Positions 33,381-42,449 of a DNA stretch of 64,000 nucleotides are shown here, in pieces. The notes under the pieces were generated by a model that ran no database searches, was not told the DNA's origin, and saw only the letters and a list, made by a program, of their open reading frames with translations. The stretch spans positions 1 through 64,000 of the forward strand of contig CAVPOB010000025.1 in NCBI GenBank assembly GCA_963706835.1, given 5' to 3'. Source of the stretch: CAVXYG01 sp963706835 (lineage in GTDB: Bacteria; Actinomycetota; Actinomycetes; S36-B12; GCA-2699445). Both the position numbers and the translations under genes were made by a program. Within the stretch, counting starts at the first letter, position 1, and each line of letters starts with the position of its first letter.

Positions 33381-34898
33381 ATGGCTGATTTCGTCGGCGC
33401 CATTGATCAGGGCACGACCAGTACGCGGTTCATGTTGTTCGACCGCGAGGGCAATGTGGCCGGTAGGCACCAGCTGGAGCACTCGCAGCTTATGCCGCGG
33501 CCGGGGTGGGTCGAGCACGATCCTGTCGAGATCTGGGAGCGTGCGAGCACGGTGATTCAGGCGGTTCTGGCCGACGGCGGAGTCCGTGCCGGCGATCTGG
33601 CGGCTGTGGGGGTCACCAACCAACGCGAGACGGCGGTGGTGTGGAATCGTCGTACGGGCCGTCCGTACTACAACGCGGTCGTGTGGCAGGACACGCGTAC
33701 CGACCGGATCGCGTCGGCGTTGGACCAGGATGGTCGTGGTGATGTCATCCGGTACAGGGCCGGGCTGCCCCCGGCGACGTACTTCTCCGGTGGCAAGATC
33801 CAGTGGATCCTGGAGAACGACCCGCAGGCGCGGCGGGACGCCCACTGCGGGGAGGCGGTCTTCGGTACCACGGACACCTGGCTGCTGTGGCACCTGACCG
33901 GTGGGGTCGATGGTGGTGTTCACGTGACCGATCCGACCAACGCCAGTCGCACCATGCTGATGAACCTGGAGACGCTGGATTGGGATGAGGAGTTGCTGTC
34001 CTACTTCGACATCCCTCGGAGCATGTTGCCGCAGATCCGCCCCTCCTCGGACCCGGACCTGTACGGGCACACGGTGGCGACGGGTCCGTTCGGCGGCGTC
34101 GTCGCGTTGTCCGGCGACCTCGGGGACCAGCAGGCCGCGATGGTGGGGCAGGTGTGTCTGAGCCCGGGTGAGGCGAAGAACACCTACGGAACCGGCAACT
34201 TCCTGCTGCTGAACACCGGGACGCAGATCGTCCGCTCGAAGAACGGGCTGCTCACGACGGTGTGCTACCAGTTCGGTGACGCCGCAGCGGTGTACGCGTT
34301 GGAGGGGTCGATCGCGGTGACCGGGTCGGCGGTGCAGTGGCTGAGGGACCAGCTGGGCATCATCCGCGGGGCGAGCCAGAGCGAGACCCTGGCCCGCGAG
34401 GTGCCGGATAACGGCGGCTGCTACTTCGTCCCGGCGTTTTCCGGCCTGTTCGCGCCGTACTGGCGTTCCGATGCCCGCGGCGTGATCGTCGGGCTGTCCC
34501 GGTTCAACACCAGCGCGCACATCGCCCGGGCCACCCTGGAGGCGATCTGCTACCAGAGCCGCGACGTCGCCGAGGCGATGGAGAAGGACTCGGGGGTGCA
34601 CCTGGAGGTTCTCAAGGTCGATGGCGGGGTCACCGCCAACGAGCTGTGCATGCAGATCCAGGCCGACGTCCTGGGCGTGCCGGTGAGCCGTCCGGTGGTC
34701 GCCGAGACCACCGCCCTGGGCGCCGCGTACGCGGCGGGTCTGGCCGTGGGTTTGTGGGCCGACCCCGCGGACCTGCGGGCCAACTGGCATGAGAGCAAGC
34801 GGTGGCAACCACAGTGGAACGACGAGCAGCGCGCTCAGGGATACGCGGGATGGCGCAAGGCCGTCACCCGCACCCTGGACTGGGTGGACGTCACCTGA
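33381..34898 (+). CDS. glpK: Glycerol kinase
   Basis: 505 residues, ATG behind GAAAGGGGC. FGGY-family kinase with the glycerol-kinase wording throughout: VGAIDQGTTSTRFMLFDREG, EHDPVEIWERASTVIQAVLA, GVTNQRETAVVWNRRTGRPY, YFSGGKIQWIL, and the C-terminal block VDGGVTANELCMQIQADVLG. Phosphorylates glycerol to sn-glycerol 3-phosphate in the cytoplasm. Located between the sugar permeases and glycerol-3-phosphate dehydrogenase, 39 bases from the latter. A glycerol facilitator (glpF) is not present, so glycerol may arise from a transported glycoside or come in through the ABC system. Confidence 0.95.
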   Translation: MADFVGAIDQGTTSTRFMLFDREGNVAGRHQLEHSQLMPRPGWVEHDPVEIWERASTVIQAVLADGGVRAGDLAAVGVTNQRETAVVWNRRTGRPYYNAVVWQDTRTDRIASALDQDGRGDVIRYRAGLPPATYFSGGKIQWILENDPQARRDAHCGEAVFGTTDTWLLWHLTGGVDGGVHVTDPTNASRTMLMNLETLDWDEELLSYFDIPRSMLPQIRPSSDPDLYGHTVATGPFGGVVALSGDLGDQQAAMVGQVCLSPGEAKNTYGTGNFLLLNTGTQIVRSKNGLLTTVCYQFGDAAAVYALEGSIAVTGSAVQWLRDQLGIIRGASQSETLAREVPDNGGCYFVPAFSGLFAPYWRSDARGVIVGLSRFNTSAHIARATLEAICYQSRDVAEAMEKDSGVHLEVLKVDGGVTANELCMQIQADVLGVPVSRPVVAETTALGAAYAAGLAVGLWADPADLRANWHESKRWQPQWNDEQRAQGYAGWRKAVTRTLDWVDVT

Positions 34899-34937
34899 CC
34901 GATCGACAGGCCCGTTCCCGCTGAAGGGGTGAAGACC

Positions 34938-36644
34938 GTGCCACACCACATCGCCACACTCGATCCCACGGCGAGGTCGTCCGCGTTGGAGGCCATGGCC
35001 GGCGGTGAGCTCGACGTCCTGGTCATCGGTGGCGGGGTGACCGGTGCCGGCGCGGCCCTCGACGCGGTCACGCGCGGGCTGCGGGTCGGCCTGATCGAGG
35101 CCCGGGACTACGCCTCGGGAACGTCGAGCCGTTCCAGCAAGCTGATCCACGGGGGCCTGCGCTACCTGGAACAGCTGAACTTCAGCCTGGTCCGGGAAGC
35201 CCTGCGCGAGCGCTCTCTCATCCTCACCCACCTGGCGCCCCATCTGTGCCGGCCCGTGCCGTTCCTCTACCCCCTGCAGCACCGGCTGTGGGAGCGGCTC
35301 TACGTCGGCAGCGGCGTCCTGCTCTACGACACCATGGGGGGCCGCCACGGCGTCCCGAGCCATCGCCACCTCACCCGCAGGCACGCGTTGAGGCAGTTCT
35401 CCTCGCTGCGCAAGGACGCCCTGGTCGGGGCGATCCAGTACTACGACGGCCAGGTCGACGACGCGCGCCACACGATGATGATCGTGCGGACCGCCGCCGA
35501 GTACGGCGCCCTGTGCGCCAACAGCGCGCGGGTCGTCGACTTCCTGCGCGAGGGCGACCGGGTCGTCGGGGCCCGGGTCCGCGACCTGGAGACCGGCACC
35601 GAGTATGCGATCCGCGCCCGGCAGACGATCAACGCCGCCGGGGTCTGGAGCGATGAGATCCAGCAGATGGTCGGCGGGCGAGGCCAGTTCCACGTCCGCG
35701 CGTCCAAGGGCGTGCACATCCTGGTCCCCCGCGACCGCATCCACGCAACGACAGGGATCATCACCCGGGCCGGGAAGAGCGTGCTGTTCATCATCCCGTG
35801 GGACCGGCACTGGATCATCGGGACCACCGACACCGACTGGACCCTCGACCTCGCGCACCCGGCCGCCAGCCAGTGCGACATCGACTACCTGCTCGAGCAC
35901 GCCAACCGGCTCCTGGCCACCCCACTGACACCCGAGGACGTGGTAGGGGTCTACGCGGGGCTGCGGCCCCTGCTCGCCGGGGAATCCGAAGCCACCAGCC
36001 AGCTCTCCCGCGAGCACGTCGTGGTCAGCCCGGTCGCGGGCCTGGTCATGGTCGCCGGCGGCAAGTACACGACGTACCGGGTGATGGCCAAGGACGCCGT
36101 CGACCAGGCCGTACACGCCATCGCGCGCCGGGTCCCGCCATCATGCACCCAGGACGTCCCCCTCGTCGGTGCCGACGGCTACACCGCGGCCTGGAACCAA
36201 CGCGAGCTGCTGGCAGAGCGCAGCGGCCTGCACGTCTCGCGCATCGAGCACCTGCTGCATCGCTACGGCACGCTCGTCCACGAGCTGCTCGACCTCGTCG
36301 CCGACCAGCCGCAGCTCGGGCAGCCGCTGGCCAGCGCCCCGGCCTACCTCACGGTCGAGGCCTACTACGCCGCCGCCGCCGAAGGGGCCCTGCACCTGGA
36401 CGACATCCTCACCCGTCGCACCAGGATCTCCATCGACACCTGGGACCGAGGGGAGACCTCCGCCGACGAGGTCGCCCACCTGGTCGCCCCCGTCCTCGGC
36501 TGGGACGAGGCCACCATCGACCGCGAGATCGAGCACTACCGCGCACGGGTCACGGCCGAGATCCAGTCCCAGCAACAACCCGACGACCACACCGCCGACG
36601 CCGCACGACTCGGCGCACCCGACGTCCGCCTCGGCCACGCCTAA
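34938..36644 (+). CDS. glpD: Aerobic glycerol-3-phosphate dehydrogenase
   Basis: 568 residues from GTG 34938, chosen because AAGGGG ends nine bases before it; a GTG three codons upstream touches that site and is unlikely. FAD-binding VLVIGGGVTGAGAALDAVTR at the N-terminus, then DYASGTSSRSSKLIHGGLRY, HWIIGTTDTDWTLD, and a C-terminal DUF/DAO_C cap with heme-free helices. Oxidises sn-glycerol 3-phosphate to dihydroxyacetone phosphate, passing electrons to quinone at the membrane. With glpK it completes glycerol breakdown. Intact. Confidence 0.95.
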   Translation: MPHHIATLDPTARSSALEAMAGGELDVLVIGGGVTGAGAALDAVTRGLRVGLIEARDYASGTSSRSSKLIHGGLRYLEQLNFSLVREALRERSLILTHLAPHLCRPVPFLYPLQHRLWERLYVGSGVLLYDTMGGRHGVPSHRHLTRRHALRQFSSLRKDALVGAIQYYDGQVDDARHTMMIVRTAAEYGALCANSARVVDFLREGDRVVGARVRDLETGTEYAIRARQTINAAGVWSDEIQQMVGGRGQFHVRASKGVHILVPRDRIHATTGIITRAGKSVLFIIPWDRHWIIGTTDTDWTLDLAHPAASQCDIDYLLEHANRLLATPLTPEDVVGVYAGLRPLLAGESEATSQLSREHVVVSPVAGLVMVAGGKYTTYRVMAKDAVDQAVHAIARRVPPSCTQDVPLVGADGYTAAWNQRELLAERSGLHVSRIEHLLHRYGTLVHELLDLVADQPQLGQPLASAPAYLTVEAYYAAAAEGALHLDDILTRRTRISIDTWDRGETSADEVAHLVAPVLGWDEATIDREIEHYRARVTAEIQSQQQPDDHTADAARLGAPDVRLGHA

Positions 36645-36726
36645 CACCATCACGCAACCAGAGCAGGCGACGGCCACGCCCGCGAACGGGGACGTCCTGG
36701 CAGAGAACGACAACCGGGAGGTTGGC

Positions 36727-37758
36727 ATGCACGACGCGTCGCTGTTCGCCGCTGCACATCGGCGGCTGAACCGACTCACCGGCGAGTGGATCCTGGTCTC
36801 GCCGCACCGCACACAGCGGCCCTGGCAGGGACAGGTCGAAGACGCGATCATCGAGCACCGTCCTGCCTACGACCCGACGTGCTACCTCTGCCCCGGCAAC
36901 ACGCGGGCCGCAGGCGTGCCCACCCCGGACTACACCTCGACGTTCGTCTTCGACAACGACTTCGCCGCGCTCCTGCCCGATGCCCCCGGTCAACGGCTCG
37001 ACCGCGACGGACTGCTCGTGGCGGACAGCGAACGTGGCATCTGCCGCGTGGTCTGCTTCTCACCACGCCATGACCTGACCCTCGGCGGAATGCCAACCGG
37101 GCAGATCCGCCTGGTGGTCGAGACCTGGGTGGACCAGTACCTCGAGCTAGGCGCGATCCCCTGGGTGCGCCACGTCCAGATCTTCGAGAACCGCGGCACG
37201 ATGATGGGAGCGAGCAACCCCCACCCGCACGGCCAGATCTGGGCCAACCAGCAACTCCCCACCGAAGCCGCCAAAGAACTCGACCAACAGCAGACATACT
37301 CGGCCGATGGTCGCTGCCTGCTCTGCGACTACCTGGCCATCGAACTGCAGGACGGCGAACGCGTCGTCTGCCAGAACGACCACTTCATCGCGGTGGTGCC
37401 GTTCTGGGCCATCTGGCCGTTCGAGACACTCGTCCAGCCCCGAGCCCACCGCGGCGCCCTACCCGACCTGGACACCGACGAACGCGATGCGCTGGCCGAC
37501 ATCCTGGGACGGCTGACCCGCCGCTACGACCAGCTGTTCGGCGTGCCATTCCCCTACTCAATGGGCTTCCACCAACGGCCCACCGACGGCGACCCACACC
37601 CACACTGGCACCTCCACGCGCACTTCTACCCGCCGCTGCTGCGATCAGCCACCATCCGCAAGTTCATGGTCGGCTACGAACTGCTCGGACAACCCCAACG
37701 CGACATCACCCCCGAAAGCGCAGCACACCGGCTACGCAACCTCCCAGAACCGTCATGA
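36727..37758 (+). CDS. galT: Galactose-1-phosphate uridylyltransferase
   Basis: 343 residues from ATG 36727 behind GGGAG; the frame is open far upstream only as a shadow of glpD. Active-site motif NPHPHGQIWA holds the nucleophilic histidine. Zinc ligands are in CYLCPGN and CLLCDY. The C-terminal block GFHQRPTDGDPHPHWHLHAH is also typical. Transfers UMP from UDP-glucose to galactose 1-phosphate (Leloir pathway). Galactokinase and galE are not in the window. Its place behind glpK and glpD in an ABC-transporter operon suggests a substrate yielding both galactose and glycerol. Confidence 0.9.
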   Translation: MHDASLFAAAHRRLNRLTGEWILVSPHRTQRPWQGQVEDAIIEHRPAYDPTCYLCPGNTRAAGVPTPDYTSTFVFDNDFAALLPDAPGQRLDRDGLLVADSERGICRVVCFSPRHDLTLGGMPTGQIRLVVETWVDQYLELGAIPWVRHVQIFENRGTMMGASNPHPHGQIWANQQLPTEAAKELDQQQTYSADGRCLLCDYLAIELQDGERVVCQNDHFIAVVPFWAIWPFETLVQPRAHRGALPDLDTDERDALADILGRLTRRYDQLFGVPFPYSMGFHQRPTDGDPHPHWHLHAHFYPPLLRSATIRKFMVGYELLGQPQRDITPESAAHRLRNLPEPS

Positions 37759-37798
37759 CATGACGTACGCCACCACCGCGCACAGCGAATACCACCGA

Positions 37799-37820
37799 AC
37801 ACCGAACACCCGGTCGGTGT
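37799..37820 (+). terminator. Possible terminator after galT
   Basis: ACACCGA and TCGGTGT form a perfect 7-base stem with an 8-base loop, 41 bases after the galT stop. No T-run follows, so this is a weak intrinsic terminator candidate. It also covers the stop codon of the opposing pseudogene. Confidence 0.35.
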
Positions 37821-38262
37821 CAGGGTTCGACAGTCACCTTGATGGCCTCACCCTTCGCCACGAACCTCACCACCGGCGATGTACTCCAGCGCCCGCTTGT
37901 TGTGCGAGGGGGCGGAACCATTGGCACCCATGATCATCAGTTCCCGGTAGTACACCAGGTTCGAGTCACACGAAATGAACGGGTTGGTCTTCCTTCGGAA
38001 GACCACCGAAAAACGAGATCCGCCCCCGCCGCCCAGCCATCCGGATCGCCTGCTCCTGCGCGATACTGGCAGCCGTCGCAGCGATCACCACGCCGGCGCC
38101 GCGACCATCGGCGCAGCCGATCGGCCCGGCGCCGAACACCACGACCGTGTCACCGTCACCGGCCTGCACCAGCTCCTAAGCGTTGATCGCACACGCGAAC
38201 GGCTCAGCGACCGAGGCCCCATCGAACCCGATGCCGTGACGTGCGGGATCAGGTAGCCAACA
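37820..38262 (-). pseudogene. Zinc-dependent medium-chain dehydrogenase (polyol type), broken in several places
   Basis: Reading backwards: GASVAEPFACAINA, an in-frame TAG, ELVQAGDGDTVVVFGAGPIG, then a deletion, GAGVVIAATAASIAQEQAIR with MAGRRGRISFFGGLPKED, then a frameshift to SNLVYYRELMIMGANGSAPS with HNKRALEYIAGGEV, a second frameshift and VTVEP-stop. The order is that of the C-terminal half of sorbitol/threitol-type dehydrogenases (FGGLPKDDP..DSNLVHYRELTILGANGSAPEHNKRAL). The zinc-binding N-terminal domain is absent. A polyol dehydrogenase remnant fits with the mannitol PTS and polyol genes nearby. Confidence 0.75.
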
Positions 38263-38280
38263 GCGACTGGTGAGTGGCCA

Positions 38281-40017
38281 CTAACCGCTCAACTGACTAT
38301 CGAAGAGCGCCCTTTCCGCCTCGTCGTTCCACGTATCGCCAGGTGCCAGTTTCTCGGCGACATCCGGCAGTTTCTCTTTCAGTTCATTGAGCCCCATCAG
38401 GGGGAGGTCGTGGATCTGGGGGAAGATCAGGACCTTCCCGGAGTAGCTGCCGTCGACCAGGGCCTGGAGGCCATCCTTGGCCGCCCGCATGCCGCCGACG
38501 GCGCCCACGATGGATCCCGGAGAGAGATCACCCTGGTTGGCCAGGTCCACCACCTGCTGCTGATCGTGGATGGTCAATCCTGAAGTCCCTGTGTATTGGG
38601 CATTGTTCAGGTAGACCGCGCTCAGGTTCAACGGCGCCAGGGTGCCGTTGGGAACACCGGCGAAGAAGACCAGCATCCCGTCGGGATTCATCAGTGTGTC
38701 GGCCTCGGCCATCACAGCGGAGATGGGGACACTGACCACCACATCGTCGGCCCCCTGGTTGTCGGTGATCCCCATGACGAAATCGTGAAGGGATTGGTCC
38801 GCGGTCTGGGAATTGAAGGTGAACAACTCGCAGTCGTTGCTCTCCGCCAGGTGGGCCAGACGATCCTCGAGGCTCTTCAGGCGTTCATCGCTCATTTCCG
38901 TGGCGACAATCTTGCTGGGGCCGTCGGGCTGTTGAATGGCCCTCTGCACATGCATCAACCCCATGGGGCCGCCGGCGCCCACGAAGACGGTGGTGCCTCT
39001 TGAACGCAGATCACAGCGGTTGCGCGCCTCCCCATAGGAGGCGGCGATATCCGGTCCCTGGCCGCCGAGATAGGCGGTGTAGTCGTAATGCAGGCGGCCC
39101 ACGTCGGTGTCCACCAAGCCGTCCAGGGCGGTCTTGCCCACCAGGTTGAGGGTGCCCCGCCGGGCAATGTGCTTGGCCACGGCACCCACCGTTGCCGCGG
39201 AACGGGGATCGAGCATGACAGTATCGTCAAAGCCGGCGCCGTCAGTCAGCTCGTCCACCAAAGCTTGATAGTCATCGGTGCCGACGCCATTGCGCACGAT
39301 CTTCTTGGCCGAGGTTTGCTCCACCAGCTCTTCCACCGAGGCGGGCACGTCGGTCATCACAATGGTGGCCGGGGCGTCCAGACCAGAAGAGAAGAGGTAT
39401 TCCCGCTCATCTCCGGGCCGGCCAATGATCCACATGATCCCGCCGGTTTTGGGTTCCAGGCGGCGACGTTGGGTATAGGCCGCCATCACGCAACCCCAAG
39501 GCTCCAGCGTGGAGGCCTCGGCATACCCCATCGTGTCAGGGACGGGCAGCAGGCAGGCACCATCGTCGGTGTCGAGCATTTCCGAGCCCATCAGGTGGTA
39601 CTGGATCAGTCCGCCGGGAATGGTGTAGCCGTAGGCCGTGCTCTTGCCATCTTGATAGATATCGGGCTGCACGGCCAGCCGCTGGCCGGCGTGATACCGG
39701 TCTTTGAGGTTTTCTCCGACTTCGATGACCGTGAGGCTGACCTCGTGCCCCAGTCGGGTGGGCTCCTTGGATAGATCGCGATTGTAGAGCTTCGGGTGGC
39801 TGCCGCCCGCGCGGAGGATCTTCACATCGGAGAAGCAGAGTCCCACACTGTCGATGCGAACCAGCATCTGGTCGGCATTGGGTTCGGGGATGGGCAGCAA
39901 TTCGGGTTGATCATCCTTGCCCATATTCTCTTCGCCCGCGCCGTATACATTCCAGGCCCAGCTTTCTTCCGGCAAGTCGAGATCGGCCGCGCGGTACCGG
40001 TTGTACTTTGATGTCAT
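38281..40017 (-). CDS. Medium-chain dehydrogenase with two Rossmann domains (sorbose-1-phosphate reductase-like)
   Basis: 578 residues, where 350-410 is usual. GroES-like domain with catalytic zinc ligands C61 (GLCFSD), H91/E92 (LGHEVS) and the third-ligand region E172 (LEPWGC). A first nucleotide-binding-like unit spans about 194-335 (GGIMWIIGRPGDEREYLFSS; the glycine motif is degenerate). A second spans about 343-505 with a full GAGGPMGL (347-354). Nearest known relative by wording is the sorbose-1-phosphate reductase (SorE) type. Base composition is lower in GC than the neighbours (aat, gaa, ttg codons are common), pointing to transfer from another phylum. It lies next to a mannitol-type PTS that lacks mtlD and could replace it (inference). 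Confidence 0.7.
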   Translation of the reverse strand: MTSKYNRYRAADLDLPEESWAWNVYGAGEENMGKDDQPELLPIPEPNADQMLVRIDSVGLCFSDVKILRAGGSHPKLYNRDLSKEPTRLGHEVSLTVIEVGENLKDRYHAGQRLAVQPDIYQDGKSTAYGYTIPGGLIQYHLMGSEMLDTDDGACLLPVPDTMGYAEASTLEPWGCVMAAYTQRRRLEPKTGGIMWIIGRPGDEREYLFSSGLDAPATIVMTDVPASVEELVEQTSAKKIVRNGVGTDDYQALVDELTDGAGFDDTVMLDPRSAATVGAVAKHIARRGTLNLVGKTALDGLVDTDVGRLHYDYTAYLGGQGPDIAASYGEARNRCDLRSRGTTVFVGAGGPMGLMHVQRAIQQPDGPSKIVATEMSDERLKSLEDRLAHLAESNDCELFTFNSQTADQSLHDFVMGITDNQGADDVVVSVPISAVMAEADTLMNPDGMLVFFAGVPNGTLAPLNLSAVYLNNAQYTGTSGLTIHDQQQVVDLANQGDLSPGSIVGAVGGMRAAKDGLQALVDGSYSGKVLIFPQIHDLPLMGLNELKEKLPDVAEKLAPGDTWNDEAERALFDSQLSG

Positions 40018-40140
40018 GGTTCCTCCGTGTTCAGGTGCCCAGAGCCCCCAGGGACATTACCAAGGCCACTGGTCGGAGGCTGATCTCCCGGGGCTGATCT
40101 CCCCTAACCTGCGCGATGAGTCTACCGCTGACTGCCGCTG

Positions 40141-40374
40141 TTACGAGGTGATGGGCAGCCGGTCCGCGATCTGTTCCGGGCTCCACGCCTGCACGCACGC
40201 CCGCTCCTTGCGGTGCGGCTTGTTCCGGCCCGGACGTCTTTCGGTGCGTAGAAGCAGTAGGACCTTTATCAGTGGTCGTCCTCCTCGTCTCTGGCTGTCG
40301 GCACTCGAGGCCTCGTCGGGATCGAGCGTGTCGCGCAACCTGCCGGCGCTCTCCGTGTCGCGTTCGCTGGGCAC
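40141..40374 (-). pseudogene. Possible IS30-like transposase fragment
   Basis: A minus-strand frame ends RKERACVQAWSPEQIADRLP. IS30-family transposases have this exact kind of helix (RAxVxxxLxxRWSPEQIAxRL) between the N-terminal helix-turn-helix and the DDE core. Preceding residues are basic (LRTERRPGRNKPHRK) as expected, but no DDE domain follows. The rest of the 370 bases between the dehydrogenase and EIIA gene shows nothing else. Confidence 0.45.
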
Positions 40375-40386
40375 CTCGCAGGTGCG

Positions 40387-40824
40387 TCATTCCTCGTTGA
40401 CAGCGTGGAGGATCTCGTACACCTCTTCAGCCGACCCTGCGGCGATCAGCCTGTCGACCTCGTCGGTATCGGCGAAGATCACTGCGATCTTCCCGAGTAT
40501 CTCCAGATGGCCGTTGTTCACGCCGGCGATTCCCACCGCGAACCGCACCTCGTTACCATCCCAGTCGATCGGGTCTTCGTATCGGACGACCGACAGAGCG
40601 GACTTGCTGATGGTGTCCTTCGCCTCATTGGTGCCGTGGGGAATGGCCAAGTAGTTGCCCATGTACGTCGAGATCGACTTCTCCCGCTCGAACATCGCAT
40701 CCACATAGGCCGCGGTGACCGCCCCCGCGTCGACCAGGATCTGCCCAGCCTCCCGGATGGCCTCGTCCTTGCTGGCCGCCGTGCCCGGAACCTTGATCTG
40801 GGCAAGCGTCAGAATGTCGCTCAT
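40387..40824 (-). CDS. mtlF: PTS mannitol-type EIIA
   Basis: 145 residues from ATG 40824. EIIA-Man/Fru fold with the phosphorylated histidine H63 in YLAIPHGTNEAKD and downstream VRYEDPIDWDGNEVRFAVGI and LEILGKIAVIFADTDEVDRL. It takes phosphate from HPr and gives it to the EIIB domain of the neighbouring protein. 83 bases downstream of the EIICB gene, same strand, same operon. Intact. Confidence 0.85.
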   Translation of the reverse strand: MSDILTLAQIKVPGTAASKDEAIREAGQILVDAGAVTAAYVDAMFEREKSISTYMGNYLAIPHGTNEAKDTISKSALSVVRYEDPIDWDGNEVRFAVGIAGVNNGHLEILGKIAVIFADTDEVDRLIAAGSAEEVYEILHAVNEE

Positions 40825-40907
40825 CGTGAGCGGACCGCCTTTCTCGGGAATGGTCTTTCCATTCGAATGTGGAGCCGAGGGATGTCCCCCGTTCCCCTGA
40901 TCAGAGG

Positions 40908-42449
40908 TCAGCTCCGGGCGCTGTCCTGCTTGTTCGTTCTCTTCAGCTCCTCGACGATCGCGTCGTACTTCGGACTGTTCATGAAGTTGTCGACGGAGAC
41001 ATGTTGAGCGCTGGGCGCCATGATCTGCGCCCGTGCCGTGAGGTCCTGGTGGGTGACGATCAGGTCGACGTCGTCCTTCAGGTTGGAGATCGCGAGGTTG
41101 ACCACGGTGACGTCGGCGAACCCAGCCTTCTTGATCTTGTTCCTGAGAACGGATGCGCCCATCGCACTGGACCCCATCCCGGCGTCGCACGCGAACACGA
41201 CACTGTGGATCGGGGTCCTCCGAGACTTTGCCTCGTGCGCCTCCTCGGCCTCCTCCGCCGCCCTTTCGCGTTCCTCGTCGACACCGGTCAGGACCCCGGA
41301 GACGCTGCTCTTCTTGCCCTTCATCGACTCCATGGAGGCGGTGGCGGCAGCCAAGCTATCGCCGGCCTGCATGCTGCTGCGGCTGGCTCGCAGGATCACC
41401 GACGCGACGAAGAAGGATGTGGCGGCCGCAAGAAGCACGGACAGGGTGACACCGACGAAGCTGTCCGATGGGGTCTGCGCGTACACGGCGATGATCGACC
41501 CAGGTGCGGCAGGCGCCCGCAGGCCAGCGTCGAAGATGGTCAGGGTCAAGATCCCGACCATTCCGCCCGCGATCGTGGCCAGCAGGAGGATCGGCTTCAT
41601 CAGGACGTACGGGAAGTAGATCTCGTGGATTCCGCCGAAGAAGTGGATGATGATCGCTCCCGGGGCGGTGGCCTTCGCCAGCCCGGTGCCGAAGATCGAG
41701 TAGGCCAGCAGCAGTCCGAGACCCGGACCCGGGTTCGCCTCCAGCAGGAACAGGATCGACTTGCCGGTCTCGGTCGCCTGGTTGACCCCGAGCGGGGTCA
41801 GCACGCCGTGGTTGATGGCGTTGTTCAGGAACAGAACCTTGGCCGGCTCGATGATCAGGCTTGCCAGCGGCAGCATGTTGTTAGAGACCAGCGTGTCCAC
41901 GGCGTTGCCCAGCGTCTTGGAGATGGCCTCCACGATCGGGCCGAAGACGAAGTACCCGATGACCGCGAGCCCAGCGGCGGCGATTCCGGCCGTGAAGTTG
42001 TTCACCAGCATCTCGAAGCCGGGCCGGATCTTGCCGTCCCACAGCTGGTCGAGCTGCTTCATCACCCAGGCCGCCAGCGGCGCCATGATCATGGCCCCGA
42101 GGAACATCGGCTGGCCGGTGCTCACGATCACGCCCATGGTCGCCACGACGGCCACCACCCCACCGCGGACGCCGTACACCATGCGGCCCCCCTGCATGGC
42201 GATGAGCAGCGGCAGCATGAACCGAATCATGGGACCGACGAGACCGATGTTGGGTTCACCGGCTGAGTCCGTGCCGAACCCACCGAGGCCGGCGACAGGG
42301 GTCCACCCCGTCTCGATGAAGAACGCCGTGATGAAACCCCAGGCGATGAAGGCAGCGATGTTCGGCATGATCATCCCAGACAGGAACGTGCCGAACCTCT
42401 GAACGTGTACCCGTGCGCTGCTCGTTGGCTTCGATGCGACGTCGGTCAC
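40908..42449 (-). CDS. mtlA: PTS mannitol-type EIICB
   Basis: 513 residues. EIIC (about 1-345) has the mannitol-family start FGTFLSGMIMPNIAAFIAWG, the GIHEIYFPYVLMKP motif (essential GIxE) and eight or so membrane helices. A linker rich in E/A (about 370-410) leads to EIIB, with phospho-cysteine C421 in VFACDAGMGSSAMG. Transports and phosphorylates a hexitol, most likely mannitol to mannitol 1-phosphate. The usual mtlD is missing; the gene found downstream is the large two-Rossmann dehydrogenase. Confidence 0.9.
   Translation of the reverse strand: MTDVASKPTSSARVHVQRFGTFLSGMIMPNIAAFIAWGFITAFFIETGWTPVAGLGGFGTDSAGEPNIGLVGPMIRFMLPLLIAMQGGRMVYGVRGGVVAVVATMGVIVSTGQPMFLGAMIMAPLAAWVMKQLDQLWDGKIRPGFEMLVNNFTAGIAAAGLAVIGYFVFGPIVEAISKTLGNAVDTLVSNNMLPLASLIIEPAKVLFLNNAINHGVLTPLGVNQATETGKSILFLLEANPGPGLGLLLAYSIFGTGLAKATAPGAIIIHFFGGIHEIYFPYVLMKPILLLATIAGGMVGILTLTIFDAGLRAPAAPGSIIAVYAQTPSDSFVGVTLSVLLAAATSFFVASVILRASRSSMQAGDSLAAATASMESMKGKKSSVSGVLTGVDEERERAAEEAEEAHEAKSRRTPIHSVVFACDAGMGSSAMGASVLRNKIKKAGFADVTVVNLAISNLKDDVDLIVTHQDLTARAQIMAPSAQHVSVDNFMNSPKYDAIVEELKRTNKQDSARS

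Noticed and set aside
33027..36116. Minus-strand open frame of about 1029 codons across glpK and glpD
   Set aside because: Pure antisense shadow of two clearly recognised genes; composition is V/G/D/R-rich without any domain.
36169..37758. Longer GalT starting inside glpD
   Set aside because: The extra 186 codons are a proline/serine/threonine-rich shadow of glpD; the ATG at 36727 has a ribosome site and starts the family homology.
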